Part shown: positions 17,645 through 27,148 of the stretch, piece after piece | How the letters are laid out: every line of letters starts with the position of its first letter | Numbering within the stretch: position 1 is the stretch's first letter | From: Adhaeribacter arboris | GTDB taxonomy: Bacteria > Bacteroidota > Bacteroidia > Cytophagales > Hymenobacteraceae | Assembly (NCBI RefSeq): GCF_003023845.1 | Contig: NZ_PYFT01000001.1 | Location: 3,410,001 to 3,474,000, forward strand | Length of the DNA stretch: 64,000 nt | Reading direction: 5' to 3' | Translations under genes and position numbers: made by a program | Notes under the pieces: model-generated | Database searches by the model: none | What the model was told of the DNA's origin: nothing | What the model saw: only the letters and a program-made list of their open reading frames with translations

Positions 17645-17870
17645 CTCCATTGCTGTGAGGAGAGTTAGCCAAGCACTCTCCTCACTTTCGGACAACCAAT
17701 CTCCTTATTGGCGTTACTGGAAATACATTGCTAAGATACCTCCTTTGTTTAGAATATGCTTTGTTAAAGAGTTTAACTAAATCAAGTTGCTAATTCAACA
17801 CGCTAACCAGGAGATTTGCCTTCCTGCTTTGCGTACAGACTGCTTACGCAAACTCTACGCAAAGCAGGAA
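17645..17870 (+). repeat. Structured ~220-bp repeat, copy B
   Basis: Direct copy of 16508-16724. Left stem 17655-17664 with 17676-17685; right stem extended to 15 bp (17821-17835 with 17856-17870). Several stem differences from copy A are compensatory (GTGGGGAGAG/CTCTCCCCAC against GTGAGGAGAG/CTCTCCTCAC), so pairing is kept. The copy ends 20 bp from the stop codon of the HEPN-like gene. Confidence 0.75.
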
Positions 17871-17890
17871 TTAACTATAATTCCTCCTTG

Positions 17891-19141
17891 TTAACTCTTC
17901 ATATTTTTCTCTTTCAAGTTAATTGCTTTATCTATATTTTTTTTCCTAATCTTTAACTCTTTTAGGTTAAAGTTATAACTATCTAAAAACATAGTTGCTT
18001 CATCAATAGTATTGAAAAAACCTGCGAATTTAAAATTGAATCTAATTATCAAATTATATATAAATTCTTGAATAAAAAAACAAGCTACAAAAGGGTCTAA
18101 TCCATTATTTCCTTCATGAACAAACTCATTGCGGTAAATTCTTAATCCCTCTAAAATTTGCTTCTGGACTTGCTTATGTTCTTCACTGTACATAGCGGTA
18201 CAACGCTTTATCAGTAACTCATTTTGGTCAGCCTTCAAAATGGTTTCTAATGCTGTCCAAGCTCCGAGAAAACATATATACTTATTGGATTCATCAAATG
18301 CACTTACATAGATATTCAAAGCTTTGCTTAAGGTATTTTTATGTTTTTCTATACATAAGTTATACCTTTTAATTAGCCATTTAATATTAGTCTTAAGCTT
18401 TATTCTTTTTTCTGCATTAAGTTCTAACGTTTTAACAACTTTATAGTTAGATTCAAACCAATAATTGCTGCTATCTGCACAAAAACCATTTTCAAGATGT
18501 AAAGTAGAAAATTCTCCTTGTCTGACTTTATTAATCGGGTTTGCTGAGTGGGATCCAAAGCGCAACTCAAGATTAGAGTTGAGTATTAGGCAAAGCAAAG
18601 CTCTAAATACTTCCAAACTCCTATAAGCTTTTTCGTAAGCATCTTTAAAATCGCGGCCTTTTGTTGCAACTACAATTTTAATGTAATTATCATTATCATT
18701 GTGAGTTTTACGAATATTATTTCTATGACTTCTAAATTTTTTTGGGAAATTTTTCCCAGTAATTATTATTTGACTGTTATCAACAGTAAGTTTTCTTATT
18801 GGTAATTCTTTTACAGATAATGAAGTCAGTAAATAATAATGCTTTTCTGGTTGTTTATTATGCTTTTGAATTTGATTACTTAAAATTTCATAAAAGATTT
18901 CTTTATCAAACCTTTTTTTGAGCACTAATTGCCTAAATGTATTTTGCAGAATGTTTTTTTTTGCCTCAATGCTATATACACCTTGAAATTCTAGTAACGC
19001 TAAAAAGACCCATTCTAGTTTCTCATATTCGAAAGCATCAAAAGCTACAGTATTATTTTCATTTAATGTAGAAATCTCATTCAGTTTTTCTAGAAGAATA
19101 GCAATATTAATTTTATTTTCTAATTTAAGCTTAGCTTTCAT
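17891..19141 (-). CDS. HEPN-like (Apea-type) domain protein, possible RNase effector
   Basis: 416-residue soluble protein. The C-terminal third (about 280-375) looks like an Apea-type HEPN domain: a helix with AWTALETIL (294-302) and then the R-x4-H signature in YRNEFVHEG (Arg337 to His342), which in HEPN ribonucleases forms the active site. The N-terminal 270 residues are helical, Lys/Asn-rich and unrecognised. HEPN proteins act as RNases in abortive infection and toxin systems, but some are merely structural, so activity is inference. It has low GC and AT-ending codons unlike its neighbours, no partner gene of its own, and lies between repeat copy B and metG. It could be a stand-alone defence gene. 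Confidence 0.65.
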   Translation of the reverse strand: MKAKLKLENKINIAILLEKLNEISTLNENNTVAFDAFEYEKLEWVFLALLEFQGVYSIEAKKNILQNTFRQLVLKKRFDKEIFYEILSNQIQKHNKQPEKHYYLLTSLSVKELPIRKLTVDNSQIIITGKNFPKKFRSHRNNIRKTHNDNDNYIKIVVATKGRDFKDAYEKAYRSLEVFRALLCLILNSNLELRFGSHSANPINKVRQGEFSTLHLENGFCADSSNYWFESNYKVVKTLELNAEKRIKLKTNIKWLIKRYNLCIEKHKNTLSKALNIYVSAFDESNKYICFLGAWTALETILKADQNELLIKRCTAMYSEEHKQVQKQILEGLRIYRNEFVHEGNNGLDPFVACFFIQEFIYNLIIRFNFKFAGFFNTIDEATMFLDSYNFNLKELKIRKKNIDKAINLKEKNMKS

Positions 19142-19218
19142 AAATATCTATTTATTAGAAATCTAACTATTTATATCCATAATTATTAAAAAGTAATTCA
19201 AAATAATATTGAAACAAA

Positions 19219-19252
19219 AAAGCTGCGCCAGCTCTTACACCAACGCAGCTTT
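19219..19252 (-). terminator. metG terminator
   Basis: Nine-bp stem AAAGCTGCG (19219-19227) with CGCAGCTTT (19244-19252), flanked by A and T runs, just past the metG stop on the minus strand. Confidence 0.7.
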
Positions 19253-19274
19253 CAAAAAATTTACTAAATCTAAA

Positions 19275-21314
19275 TTAAGACACCGTGCCGCCGTTCTTTA
19301 CCACCGTGGAAGGTTGCACAAAGGCCAACGAGCCATCGGCGTTTTCGGCCATCAGAATCATGCCTTGGCTCTGGATACCTTTGATTTCGCGGGGGGCTAG
19401 ATTTACGAGTACCGCTACTTGCTGGCCAATTATCGCCTCCGGAATAAAATATTCGGCAATGCCGCTCACAATGGTGCGCTGGTCAATGCCGGTATCAATT
19501 TTTAATTTCAGCAATTTTTTGGTTTTAGCTACTTTTTCCGCTTCTAAAATGGTACCGACTCGAATATCTATTTTCGAGAAATCGTCGAAAGAAATGTTCT
19601 CCTTAGCGGGTTCCGCCACCGAATTGGCGAGCAAATTGGCTTGTTTGGTGTCGAGTAGTTTTTGTACCTGGGCTTCTACGGTAGCATCTTCAATTTTCTC
19701 GAATAACAATTTTGCTTCGCCCAGCGAGTGAGCCGGAATAATAAATTCCGACATGCCGGCTTCGTACCATTTACCCAGGTGAATATTGAGCATATCGGCT
19801 AATTTTTGCGCCGAAGTAGGTAAAAACGGTTCTATTAGAATACTTAAAGACCCGGCAATTTGCAGCGCAATATTTAAAATTGTTTTTACGCGAGCTTCGT
19901 CGGTTTTAATTAATTTCCAGGGTTCGGTATCGGCCAGGTATTTATTACCTAACCGGGCTAGATTCATTACTTCCTGCAGGGCTTCTTTAAACCGGTACTG
20001 CTCCAGGGCGGCCGCAACTTTATCCGGATACGTTTCAAACTGGCTTAAAACCTCGCGGTCCAAATTGGTTAAATCACCTTTATCAGGTACCAGGCCGTTA
20101 AAATATTTATGGGTAAGCACCAATGCCCGGTTCACAAAATTCCCGAATATGGCCAGCAGTTCGTTGTTGTTGCGGGCTTGAAAATCTTTCCAGGTAAAAT
20201 CGTTGTCCTTGGTTTCGGGAGCGTTGGCGCACAGCACGTAGCGCAGCACGTCGCCTTTGCCCGGAAAATCCTGCAGGTACTCGTGCAGCCAAACCGCCCA
20301 GTTCCGCGAAGTGGAAATTTTATCACCTTCCAGGTTCAGAAACTCATTGGCGGGTACGTTATCGGGTAAAATATAGTCGCCGTGCGCTTTTAACATTACC
20401 GGAAAAATAATGCAGTGGAACACAATGTTATCTTTCCCGATAAAATGTACCAGTTTGGTTTCGGGGTCCTGCCAGTAAGTTTTCCAATCAGGCGTTAAAT
20501 CTTTAGTGGCCGAAATATAACCGATGGGGGCATCGAACCACACGTACAATACTTTGCCTTTAGCTTCTTCCAGGGGCACGGGTACACCCCAATCTAAATC
20601 GCGGGTTACGGCGCGAGGCTGCAAACCACCATCAATCCAGGATTTACATTGGCCGTATACGTTGGTTTTCCAATCGTTTTTATGCCCTTCTACAATCCAT
20701 TCGCGCAGCCAATCTTCGTATTTATCCAGCGGCAAATACCAATGTTTGGTTTCTTTTAACACCGGTTTTTCGCCGCTCAGCATACTTTTGGGATTAATTA
20801 ACTCCGTCGGACTAAGAGAGGAACCGCATTTTTCGCACTGGTCGCCGTAAGCATTTTCGTTGCCGCAGCGCGGGCAGGTACCCACAATGTACCGGTCGGC
20901 GAGAAATTGTTGACTTTTTTCGTCGAAGTATTGCTGGGAAGTTTTTTCTTCAAATACTCCTTTTTCGTAGAGGTTGGTAAAAAATTCGGAGGCAGTTTGA
21001 TGGTGCGTGTCGTTAGAAGTGCGCGAATAAATATCGAAAGAAATATTAAACTCGGCGAAAGCATCTTTAATTTGCTTGTGGTATTTATCAACGATTTCCT
21101 GCGGCGTAATACCTTCTTTCTGCGCCCGGATAGTAATAGGTACCCCGTGCTCGTCGGAGCCGCAAACAAATTTTACGTCGGCACCTTTCGAGCGCAAATA
21201 GCGCACGTAAATATCGGCGGGTATATATACTCCGGCTAAGTGACCAATGTGTACCGGACCGTTGGCGTAAGGCAAAGCCGCCGTAACGGTATAACGTTTA
21301 TATTTTGAGTCCAT
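19275..21314 (-). CDS. metG: Methionine--tRNA ligase
   Basis: 679-residue class I aminoacyl-tRNA synthetase that charges tRNA-Met in the cytoplasm. The HIGH signature is at 22-25 and the KMSKS loop appears as KISTS (332-336). The connective-peptide zinc knuckle is complete (Cys147, Cys150, Cys160, Cys163). The anticodon-binding helical domain follows (WP-type W475 region about 400-550), and the C-terminal 105 residues are a Trbp111-like tRNA-binding domain ([16 protein letters not shown] onward), so this is the dimeric long form. A promoter-like box and a terminator flank it, so it is transcribed alone. Confidence 0.98.
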   Translation of the reverse strand: MDSKYKRYTVTAALPYANGPVHIGHLAGVYIPADIYVRYLRSKGADVKFVCGSDEHGVPITIRAQKEGITPQEIVDKYHKQIKDAFAEFNISFDIYSRTSNDTHHQTASEFFTNLYEKGVFEEKTSQQYFDEKSQQFLADRYIVGTCPRCGNENAYGDQCEKCGSSLSPTELINPKSMLSGEKPVLKETKHWYLPLDKYEDWLREWIVEGHKNDWKTNVYGQCKSWIDGGLQPRAVTRDLDWGVPVPLEEAKGKVLYVWFDAPIGYISATKDLTPDWKTYWQDPETKLVHFIGKDNIVFHCIIFPVMLKAHGDYILPDNVPANEFLNLEGDKISTSRNWAVWLHEYLQDFPGKGDVLRYVLCANAPETKDNDFTWKDFQARNNNELLAIFGNFVNRALVLTHKYFNGLVPDKGDLTNLDREVLSQFETYPDKVAAALEQYRFKEALQEVMNLARLGNKYLADTEPWKLIKTDEARVKTILNIALQIAGSLSILIEPFLPTSAQKLADMLNIHLGKWYEAGMSEFIIPAHSLGEAKLLFEKIEDATVEAQVQKLLDTKQANLLANSVAEPAKENISFDDFSKIDIRVGTILEAEKVAKTKKLLKLKIDTGIDQRTIVSGIAEYFIPEAIIGQQVAVLVNLAPREIKGIQSQGMILMAENADGSLAFVQPSTVVKNGGTVS

Positions 21315-21332
21315 TTTTTACAAGTTGGGGTG

Positions 21333-21340
21333 CAAAGATA
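21333..21340 (-). promoter_or_regulatory. -7 box of metG
   Basis: TATCTTTG on the minus strand, 18 bp before the metG ATG, matching TAnnTTTG. The -33 element is not obvious. Confidence 0.5.
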
Positions 21341-21544
21341 GAAAATTGCTTCGTGATTTTGTCGAAGCGCTTACTAGTAGCTAAACAATCCGGAGTTCCC
21401 GTAGTATTTCGGTAAGAACCAAATATCAACTAAAAAAATAACAGAAATTTAATATTAAATAAGGTAAAATAATACGATATTTCGTATCCTGACTTATACT
21501 AAACCAACCCGTATAGCAAGCGCATAAAAGCGCTTTTACTCATT

Positions 21545-22087
21545 ATGAAAAAACCGGAAAAGAAAAAAACAGGCAAAAAGAAAAGTTCTGCTAGCGCCAC
21601 TAATAAACTAGGTTCGAAGGAACTACAACGAGAATTTAATAAAAGAATGAAAACGCTGGTGCGCGACATAAAAAACGAAACGCAAACCACCATTAAAAAC
21701 GTGCTGAAAGAAGCCAAACAGAAATTACACGAAGGTTCGGAATTTGTGATGAATGATGTCCTGAACTCCATTGTATCCACCGTGGAAAGTGCCGAAGAAG
21801 CAATTACTGGTAAGAAAGAACCCAAAAGCGGTAAAAAAGAAAAAGGAAAGAAAAAAGCGAAAACAGATAGCCACGCCAGCGACAACACCGAACCAAATGA
21901 AACGCCTGAATCATCGCCGACATCTGCTTCTGAACCTACAAATAACGGCAGCCCTGACGCCGGTAGTCAAGAGAAAACCGAGGCTCCTACGGTGGCAAAA
22001 AAACCAGCTTCTACCCGGCCGCGTAAAGTAACTTTAACCCCTGCTGAACCTGCCCAGCAGGAATCTTCGGTGGAGGCTTCTCAATAA
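21545..22087 (+). CDS. Lysine-rich low-complexity protein of unknown function
   Basis: 180-residue protein with no signal peptide. The first 25 residues and a central block (KEPKSGKKEKGKKKAK, about 91-106) are strongly basic; between them residues 26-85 form a predicted coiled coil with the phasin-like or apolipophorin-like heptads typical of helix bundles. The rest is an acidic Ser/Thr/Pro/Glu-rich disordered tail ending in a short basic motif. Such histone-H1-like composition suggests nucleic-acid or granule association, but nothing proves it. It is followed by a very strong terminator, so it is a genuine transcription unit. Confidence 0.75.
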   Translation: MKKPEKKKTGKKKSSASATNKLGSKELQREFNKRMKTLVRDIKNETQTTIKNVLKEAKQKLHEGSEFVMNDVLNSIVSTVESAEEAITGKKEPKSGKKEKGKKKAKTDSHASDNTEPNETPESSPTSASEPTNNGSPDAGSQEKTEAPTVAKKPASTRPRKVTLTPAEPAQQESSVEASQ

Positions 22088-22108
22088 AAATTATTTTTAA
22101 ATTATTAT

Positions 22109-22174
22109 ACAATTAAAAGTCTTACCAGAGGAACATACCAAGTAGGCTTTTCTTCTGGTAAGACTTTTAATTGT
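22109..22174 (+). terminator. Strong terminator
   Basis: Perfect 21-bp stem (22109-22129 with 22154-22174), 24-base loop, 21 bp after the stop of the lysine-rich gene; it can also serve the opposing lipoprotein gene. Confidence 0.8.
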
Positions 22175-22204
22175 AACCGTTCGGGTTACCTACTATATCA
22201 TCAG

Positions 22205-22570
22205 TTACCCACCCGGTACGGTATCCGTACGGGTTCTTATTTCCTGCGGCCGTACTTCGTTGGGCGTTAAACCGGGCCTATCCGTACTATTATCTTCAAT
22301 ATTTCTTTTGCGGTTAACTTCGCTGGCCCGATCACTTAAGTTGGGCTTAGGCAACTGCTCCGGATTACTGCCCACCCCGTTATTATAGATTTGTTGCCGC
22401 TGTTCATCGGTTTCTATGGTGGCCGGGGTGGTTACCTCAATAGGTTCGTCCGTTGTTTCGTTGGTTTCGCGGGCCGAACTGCAACCTGCCAAGCAGCAAC
22501 CCAACCCTCCTACCATTATCAGATAGAACGCAGTACTTTTACCGCTACGCATTAGATTTGGGCGGTTCAT
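22205..22570 (-). CDS. Small lipoprotein of unknown function
   Basis: 121 residues with a signal peptide II: a hydrophobic run (FYLIMVGGLGCC) ends in the lipobox LAGC with the lipidated Cys at residue 30. The mature part is polar, rich in Asn, Glu, Pro and Thr, with no recognisable domain and probably disordered. An alternative ATG seven codons in is possible. It lies 16 bp after the next upstream gene on the same strand (22587-22865), so the two are probably cotranscribed. Confidence 0.75.
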   Translation of the reverse strand: MNRPNLMRSGKSTAFYLIMVGGLGCCLAGCSSARETNETTDEPIEVTTPATIETDEQRQQIYNNGVGSNPEQLPKPNLSDRASEVNRKRNIEDNSTDRPGLTPNEVRPQEIRTRTDTVPGG

Positions 22571-22586
22571 GCTTGACTTATCACCA

Positions 22587-22865
22587 CTATTTTACTTCTT
22601 TATTCTCTTGCAAGGTATTATATCCTACCGGCGTTAAGCGTAATCCGGCAGCATCCGGGGTAGCATAAGCCTCTTTGGTCAAGTGAAACTCAGCCTCTCT
22701 TTGTACATCTTTAAAATGATTGTGCTCGTCGTGTTCTTCCAAATAAGGAATTAACTGCTCGTAAGTTAACACCTCATTTGCCTGAACCTTAAAATGCCGG
22801 AATGCCTGCATAATTAAGTTAGTGGTATTTTCGATGTTATTCGTAGGGGAGGTTAAATTTTCCAT
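22587..22865 (-). CDS. Hypothetical 92-residue protein
   Basis: Short soluble protein, helical and acidic in the middle (YLEEHDEHNHFKDVQREAEF). The pattern of a helix (LIMQAFRHF), a helix-turn (VLTYEQLIPYL) and a C-terminal beta hairpin (GLRLTPVGYNTL) recalls a winged-helix fold, but I cannot assign a family. Start codon ATG, no signal peptide. It precedes the lipoprotein gene by 16 bp and follows the inverted repeats downstream of msrB. Confidence 0.65.
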   Translation of the reverse strand: MENLTSPTNNIENTTNLIMQAFRHFKVQANEVLTYEQLIPYLEEHDEHNHFKDVQREAEFHLTKEAYATPDAAGLRLTPVGYNTLQENKEVK

Positions 22866-22928
22866 TATTTTAAAAAGTATAGTTTGTTCTGATTTGGATG
22901 TACGCGCCTCGTGGGGTATTAGTTATTT

Positions 22929-23199
22929 ATTAGTCCATGGTCGATGGTCCATAGTCCACGGAAGTTTATAGTTGAATGGTTGAATGATTAAAGTAAGATG
23001 GGTATGAAAAATAGGCTTTTGTGGGAGGTGATATCCATAAAAAAGCACCCGCTTCTAACAGGTGCTTTTCCGTCAAATTTGATAATCTTCTCTCGAATTT
23101 CTAAAATCCAACGTTTCCAAAAAGCTAGTTAACCATTCAATCAACTAACCATTTAACTATAAACTTCCGTGGACTATGGACCATCGACCATGGACTAAT
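22929..23199. repeat. Long inverted repeat pair enclosing a terminator hairpin
   Basis: Arms of about 52 bp (22929-22981 and 23148-23199), the outer 39 bp identical, built on the same GTCCATGG/GTCCACGG core as the copies at 12015 and 13121. Between them lies a 9-bp stem (23041-23049 with 23061-23069) with A/T runs that resembles a terminator. No reading frame is present inside. The right arm abuts the msrB stop codon. It resembles a small palindromic mobile element that now supplies the 3' end of msrB. Confidence 0.75.
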
Positions 23200-23748
23200 T
23201 CACTTCTTCTCAAAGGCCAAAGCAACGCTATTAAGGCAGTAACGCAGTCCGGTAGGTTTAGGTCCGTCATCGAATACATGCCCTAAGTGGCCACCGCAAC
23301 GGCTACATAACACCTCCGTACGAGCCATGCCTAAACTCATATCCCGTTCTTCTTTTACATTTTTATTATTTAACGGTTTATAAAAGCTGGGCCAACCCGT
23401 GCCGGAGTCAAATTTAGTTTCGGACGAAAATAGCTCCAGGCCGCAGGCCGCACATTTGTAGATGCCTTTATCTACATTATGATTGTACTTACCGGTAAAA
23501 GCCCTCTCCGTGCCTTTTTCGCGCAACACGTAATATTGTTCAGGAGTTAAAATAGCTTTCCATTCGGCATTGGTCTTGACCACTTTATCGGGCTGACCGG
23601 CCTTATTTAATTTATTTACTTTACTGGTTGGTACCGGTTCACGACCGGCCTCGGCGGTTGTTTCGCCGGCCGGAGCTTTTTTACCGGATTGCGCACAAGC
23701 GGTTACCGATAGTAAAACGGCCGCCATGACATATACAATTGCTTTCAT
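23200..23748 (-). CDS. msrB: Peptide-methionine (R)-S-oxide reductase, exported lipoprotein form
   Basis: 182-residue MsrB that reduces methionine-R-sulfoxide in oxidised proteins. Structural zinc cysteines are Cys99/Cys102 (CAAC) and Cys148/Cys151 (CSRC); the catalytic Cys171 lies in [13 protein letters not shown] (116-122) and [11 protein letters not shown] (152-162) are diagnostic. An N-terminal signal with lipobox VTAC (Cys18) shows export and lipid anchoring, so it repairs envelope proteins. The linker at 20-60 is low in complexity. The stop codon abuts an inverted-repeat arm. Confidence 0.96.
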   Translation of the reverse strand: MKAIVYVMAAVLLSVTACAQSGKKAPAGETTAEAGREPVPTSKVNKLNKAGQPDKVVKTNAEWKAILTPEQYYVLREKGTERAFTGKYNHNVDKGIYKCAACGLELFSSETKFDSGTGWPSFYKPLNNKNVKEERDMSLGMARTEVLCSRCGGHLGHVFDDGPKPTGLRYCLNSVALAFEKK

Positions 23749-24002
23749 CTGATTTTAAATAGTCTATTTTGAACCTTGTTAGCACTACCCGGGCAAGCAG
23801 CTAAAAAGCCGGTTTTTACTAAGATGCGCGGATTTTACTTCTGAGGTTACTTAATTTGTTTGTTCTATTTTATTAGTAATATACGCAAATAATGAACCTG
23901 TTGGATTGGTTTTCGGGTAGCTAAAACGGAACCCCGCAGATTATCCTTTTGTTAATTAGAAACTTAAAATAAAGGGACTTACTAAAATTATATAAAAATC
24001 CG

Positions 24003-24010
24003 TACCTTTG
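24003..24010 (+). promoter_or_regulatory. -7 box of typA
   Basis: TACCTTTG, 20 bp before the typA ATG, fits TAnnTTTG. No clear -33 partner is visible. Confidence 0.5.
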
Positions 24011-24030
24011 CGGCTTCAATAAAATTACCG

Positions 24031-25836
24031 ATGCAAAGTATTCGAAATATTGCGATTATCGCCCACGTTGACCACGGCAAAACCACGCTGGTCGATAAAA
24101 TTATTCACGCTTCTAAAATATTTGACGCCCACCAGCACTTCGACGACCTGATTCTGGATAATAACGATCTGGAACGCGAACGTGGTATTACCATTGTTTC
24201 AAAAAACGTTTCTGTTCGTTATAAAGATGTAAAAATCAATATTATCGATACTCCTGGTCACGCCGACTTTGGGGGAGAAGTAGAACGCGTTTTAAAAATG
24301 GCGGATGGCGTGCTGCTGCTGGTAGATGCCTTTGAAGGAGCTATGCCGCAAACCCGCTTTGTATTGAGCAAAGCTATTCAGTTGGGCCTGAAACCCATTG
24401 TAGTAGTAAACAAGGTAGATAAAGAAAACTGCCGTCCCGACGAAGTGCACGAACAGGTATTCGACCTGATGTTTAACCTGGATGCCACCGAAGACCAATT
24501 AGACTTTGTTACTTTATACGGTTCTTCTAAACAAGGCTGGATGAGCCGCGATTGGCGAGAAAAGACCGACAATATTATACCCCTCTTTGAAGCCATTATC
24601 GAGGTAATTCCGCCGGCTCCTACCCGCGAAGGTACGCCGCAAATGCAGATTACCTCCTTGGATTATTCCTCATTCGTGGGCCGGATTGCCATTGGCCGGG
24701 TTCACCGCGGCACTTTGCAAGAAGGGACTAACATGAGCTTATGCAAGCGCGACGGCAGTATTAAAAAAGTAAAAATTAAAGAACTGAACGTTTTTGAAGG
24801 TTTAGGCCGGGTAAAAGTAGAATCTGTTTCTTCCGGCGAAATTTGCGCTATTACCGGTATCGAAGGTTTTGATATTGGCGATACTTTAGCGGATTTCGAA
24901 AATCCGGAACCGTTGGAGCGGATTTCCATTGATGAACCGACGATGAACATGTTGTTTACCATCAACAACTCCCCGTTTTTTGGTAAAGAAGGTAAATTTG
25001 TAACCAGCCGCCACTTACGGGATCGTTTATTTAAAGAAACCGAGAAGAACCTGGCTCTGCGCGTAGAAGAAACCGATAAAGAAGATACATTCCTGGTATA
25101 TGGCCGGGGTATTCTGCACTTATCCGTATTGATTGAAACCATGCGCCGCGAAGGTTATGAATTGCAGGTAGGTCAGCCACAAGTGTTGTTTAAAGATATT
25201 GATGGTCAGCGCCACGAACCTATCGAGCATTTAGTAGTAGACGTGCCCGAAGAAACCGCCGGAAAGGTTATTGAATTGGTAACGCAGCGGAAAGGCGAGT
25301 TAACCATTATGGAGCCGAAAGGTGATTTGCAGCATTTAGAGTTTAATATTCCGGCCCGCGGTTTAATTGGTCTACGCAATAACGTATTAACGGCTACTGC
25401 CGGCGAAGCCATCATGAACCACCGGTTCCAAAGCTACGAACCATACAAAGGCACCATTCCAGGCCGTATTAACGGTTCCCTGATTGCGATGGAAACGGGT
25501 CCGGGTACCGCTTATTCGATTGATAAATTACAGGATAGAGGCGTATTCTTTGTGGAACCCGGCGAAGAAGTTTACATGGGACAGGTAATTGGCGAGCATA
25601 GCCGCGGCAACGACTTAACCGTAAATATTCAGAAAGGCAAGCAGCTTACCAACATGCGCGCTTCCGGCTCCGATAATAACGTTCGGATTGTACCTAAGCT
25701 ACAGTTCTCGCTGGAAGAAGCCATGGAATACATCCAGAAAGACGAGTACCTGGAAGTAACGCCGAAGAGCATCCGGATGCGAAAAATTTACCTCGACGAA
25801 AATGACCGGAAACGCTACGAAAGAAAAGATGATTAA
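24031..25836 (+). CDS. typA: Translational GTPase TypA/BipA
   Basis: 601-residue ribosome-associated GTPase of the EF-G/LepA superfamily, involved in 50S assembly and stress adaptation. The G domain shows P-loop AHVDHGKTT (residues 11-19), the G2 region ERGIT, G3 [11 protein letters not shown] (about 74-84) and G4 NKVDK (about 128-132). Domains II, III and V follow, and the BipA-specific C-terminal domain carries the conserved run [12 protein letters not shown] and the SLEEAMEYI segment. Length equals E. coli BipA. A -7 box lies 20 bp upstream, and a strong terminator follows, so it is monocistronic. Confidence 0.97.
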   Translation: MQSIRNIAIIAHVDHGKTTLVDKIIHASKIFDAHQHFDDLILDNNDLERERGITIVSKNVSVRYKDVKINIIDTPGHADFGGEVERVLKMADGVLLLVDAFEGAMPQTRFVLSKAIQLGLKPIVVVNKVDKENCRPDEVHEQVFDLMFNLDATEDQLDFVTLYGSSKQGWMSRDWREKTDNIIPLFEAIIEVIPPAPTREGTPQMQITSLDYSSFVGRIAIGRVHRGTLQEGTNMSLCKRDGSIKKVKIKELNVFEGLGRVKVESVSSGEICAITGIEGFDIGDTLADFENPEPLERISIDEPTMNMLFTINNSPFFGKEGKFVTSRHLRDRLFKETEKNLALRVEETDKEDTFLVYGRGILHLSVLIETMRREGYELQVGQPQVLFKDIDGQRHEPIEHLVVDVPEETAGKVIELVTQRKGELTIMEPKGDLQHLEFNIPARGLIGLRNNVLTATAGEAIMNHRFQSYEPYKGTIPGRINGSLIAMETGPGTAYSIDKLQDRGVFFVEPGEEVYMGQVIGEHSRGNDLTVNIQKGKQLTNMRASGSDNNVRIVPKLQFSLEEAMEYIQKDEYLEVTPKSIRMRKIYLDENDRKRYERKDD

Positions 25837-25874
25837 CTGCTTAGTTGTTAGTTAATCGTTGTTCGTTGCTAGCT

Positions 25875-25917
25875 AAACAAAAAAGGTGAATCCGGGTTGG
25901 ATTCACCTTTTTTGTTT
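25875..25917 (+). terminator. typA terminator
   Basis: Perfect 19-bp stem (25875-25893 with 25899-25917), T-rich 3' arm, 38 bp past the typA stop. Confidence 0.85.
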
Positions 25918-25944
25918 AAACTTTCTGTTGGCTTTCGCTTGATA

Positions 25945-26011
25945 CTTAAGGCAAGAATTTAAAATTCAGATTTTATTTATCTGAAGCAATTTTACATTCT
26001 TGCCTTTTAAG
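25945..26011 (-). terminator. Imperfect long hairpin, probable terminator of the MBL-fold gene
   Basis: Outer stem of 11 bp (25948-25958 with 25996-26006) and an inner stem around TTCAGAT/ATCTGAA; it lies 42 bp past the stop of the minus-strand hydrolase. Confidence 0.45.
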
Positions 26012-26052
26012 CATTAAAATAAAAGGTAAAATCCAAATGGTATCCCTTAGTT

Positions 26053-27045
26053 TTATTTATACGCTGCCCACCAATTAGTATTTAAGTTTTGTTCGGGCAA
26101 TATAGTTGGTTCTCCGGGAACGGGTAAAAATAACGATACACCTTGTTCTTGAGCTAATGTTACTAATTCTTCTACGGGTGCGGTCCAGGCGTGGAAAGCG
26201 AGGTTAAACAAACCCCAATGAATAGGCAGCAATAGTTTGCCTTTCAAATCCAGATGCGCTTGTAAGGCATTAGCTGGTCCCATGTGAATTTCGCCCCAGT
26301 TTTCGTGATAAGCCCCAATTTCCAGTAGGGTTAAATCAAAAGGACCGTAGGTGTTACCTATTTCTTTAAATCCCGGAAAATAACCCGAGTCGCCACCGTA
26401 ATATACCCGGTACTGCGGACTAGTAATTACCCACGAAGCCCACAAAGTATTATTCCGTTTTAATCCCCGCCCGGAGAAATGACGCGCCGGAGTGCAATAC
26501 AAGTTAAAACCATTAGGCAACGATACCGTGTCGCCCCAATCACAAGAAACAACTTTACCGGCAGGTAATTGCCAATTACGGAAATGCTGTTCTACCCCTA
26601 AAGGCACGTAAAAAGTAATACCAGTTTGGCTTAAAATTTTTAAAGCCACCGGATCAAAATGATCGTAATGATCATGCGAAATAATAACGCCGTCCAGAGG
26701 TGGTAAATCTTGGAGCGGAATAGTAGGGGCGAAGAATCGGGCAGGTCCGGCAAAATTTACGGGTGAACTACGCGAACCCCAAACCGGATCGGTTAAAAAG
26801 CGTTTACCCTCTATTTCCAACAAAACTGAAGAATGCCCAAACCAGGTAACGCGAATTTTATCCGATGCCGTTCTTTTTAACTCCTGTGTATCTGTAGTAA
26901 ACGGGCCTATTTTCCGAGCCGGGACTCTTTGCTCGCGACCCACCATAAATTCCCATATGGTATTCCAGAAAGTACCGGGCTTGGAAACCGTTGTGGGCAC
27001 CGGGTTCACGAATTGCTTACCGTTGAAGTTCTTAGAGTTATACAT
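26053..27045 (-). CDS. MBL-fold metallo-hydrolase (UlaG/NAPE-PLD-like)
   Basis: 330-residue metallo-beta-lactamase-fold protein. The HDHYDHFD metal motif lies at about residues 124-131, preceded by FLTDPVWGSRSSP, then GGDSGYFPGF (about 217-226) and the C-terminal His in LLPIHWG (about 276-282). This order fits the NAPE-PLD-like branch (beta-lactamase superfamily domain). Members hydrolyse phosphodiester or lactone bonds; the substrate here is unknown. The N-terminus has no clear signal peptide. The GH16 gene starts upstream on the same strand, with a 103-bp gap between its stop and this gene... the two read convergent with nothing else, so an operon is uncertain. Confidence 0.9.
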   Translation of the reverse strand: MYNSKNFNGKQFVNPVPTTVSKPGTFWNTIWEFMVGREQRVPARKIGPFTTDTQELKRTASDKIRVTWFGHSSVLLEIEGKRFLTDPVWGSRSSPVNFAGPARFFAPTIPLQDLPPLDGVIISHDHYDHFDPVALKILSQTGITFYVPLGVEQHFRNWQLPAGKVVSCDWGDTVSLPNGFNLYCTPARHFSGRGLKRNNTLWASWVITSPQYRVYYGGDSGYFPGFKEIGNTYGPFDLTLLEIGAYHENWGEIHMGPANALQAHLDLKGKLLLPIHWGLFNLAFHAWTAPVEELVTLAQEQGVSLFLPVPGEPTILPEQNLNTNWWAAYK

Positions 27046-27148
27046 ACCAGGAAGTAGGAGTTAAAATAGCGTAACAAGAATAAGCAAAAGATGTTATTAC
27101 CTGTTTAATAAACAGAAAACTCTAAACTAAGAACACCTAAATTTATTT

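Noticed and set aside
20798-21169. 123-codon minus-strand frame within metG
   Set aside because: Out-of-frame shadow of metG, whose frame is fully conserved.
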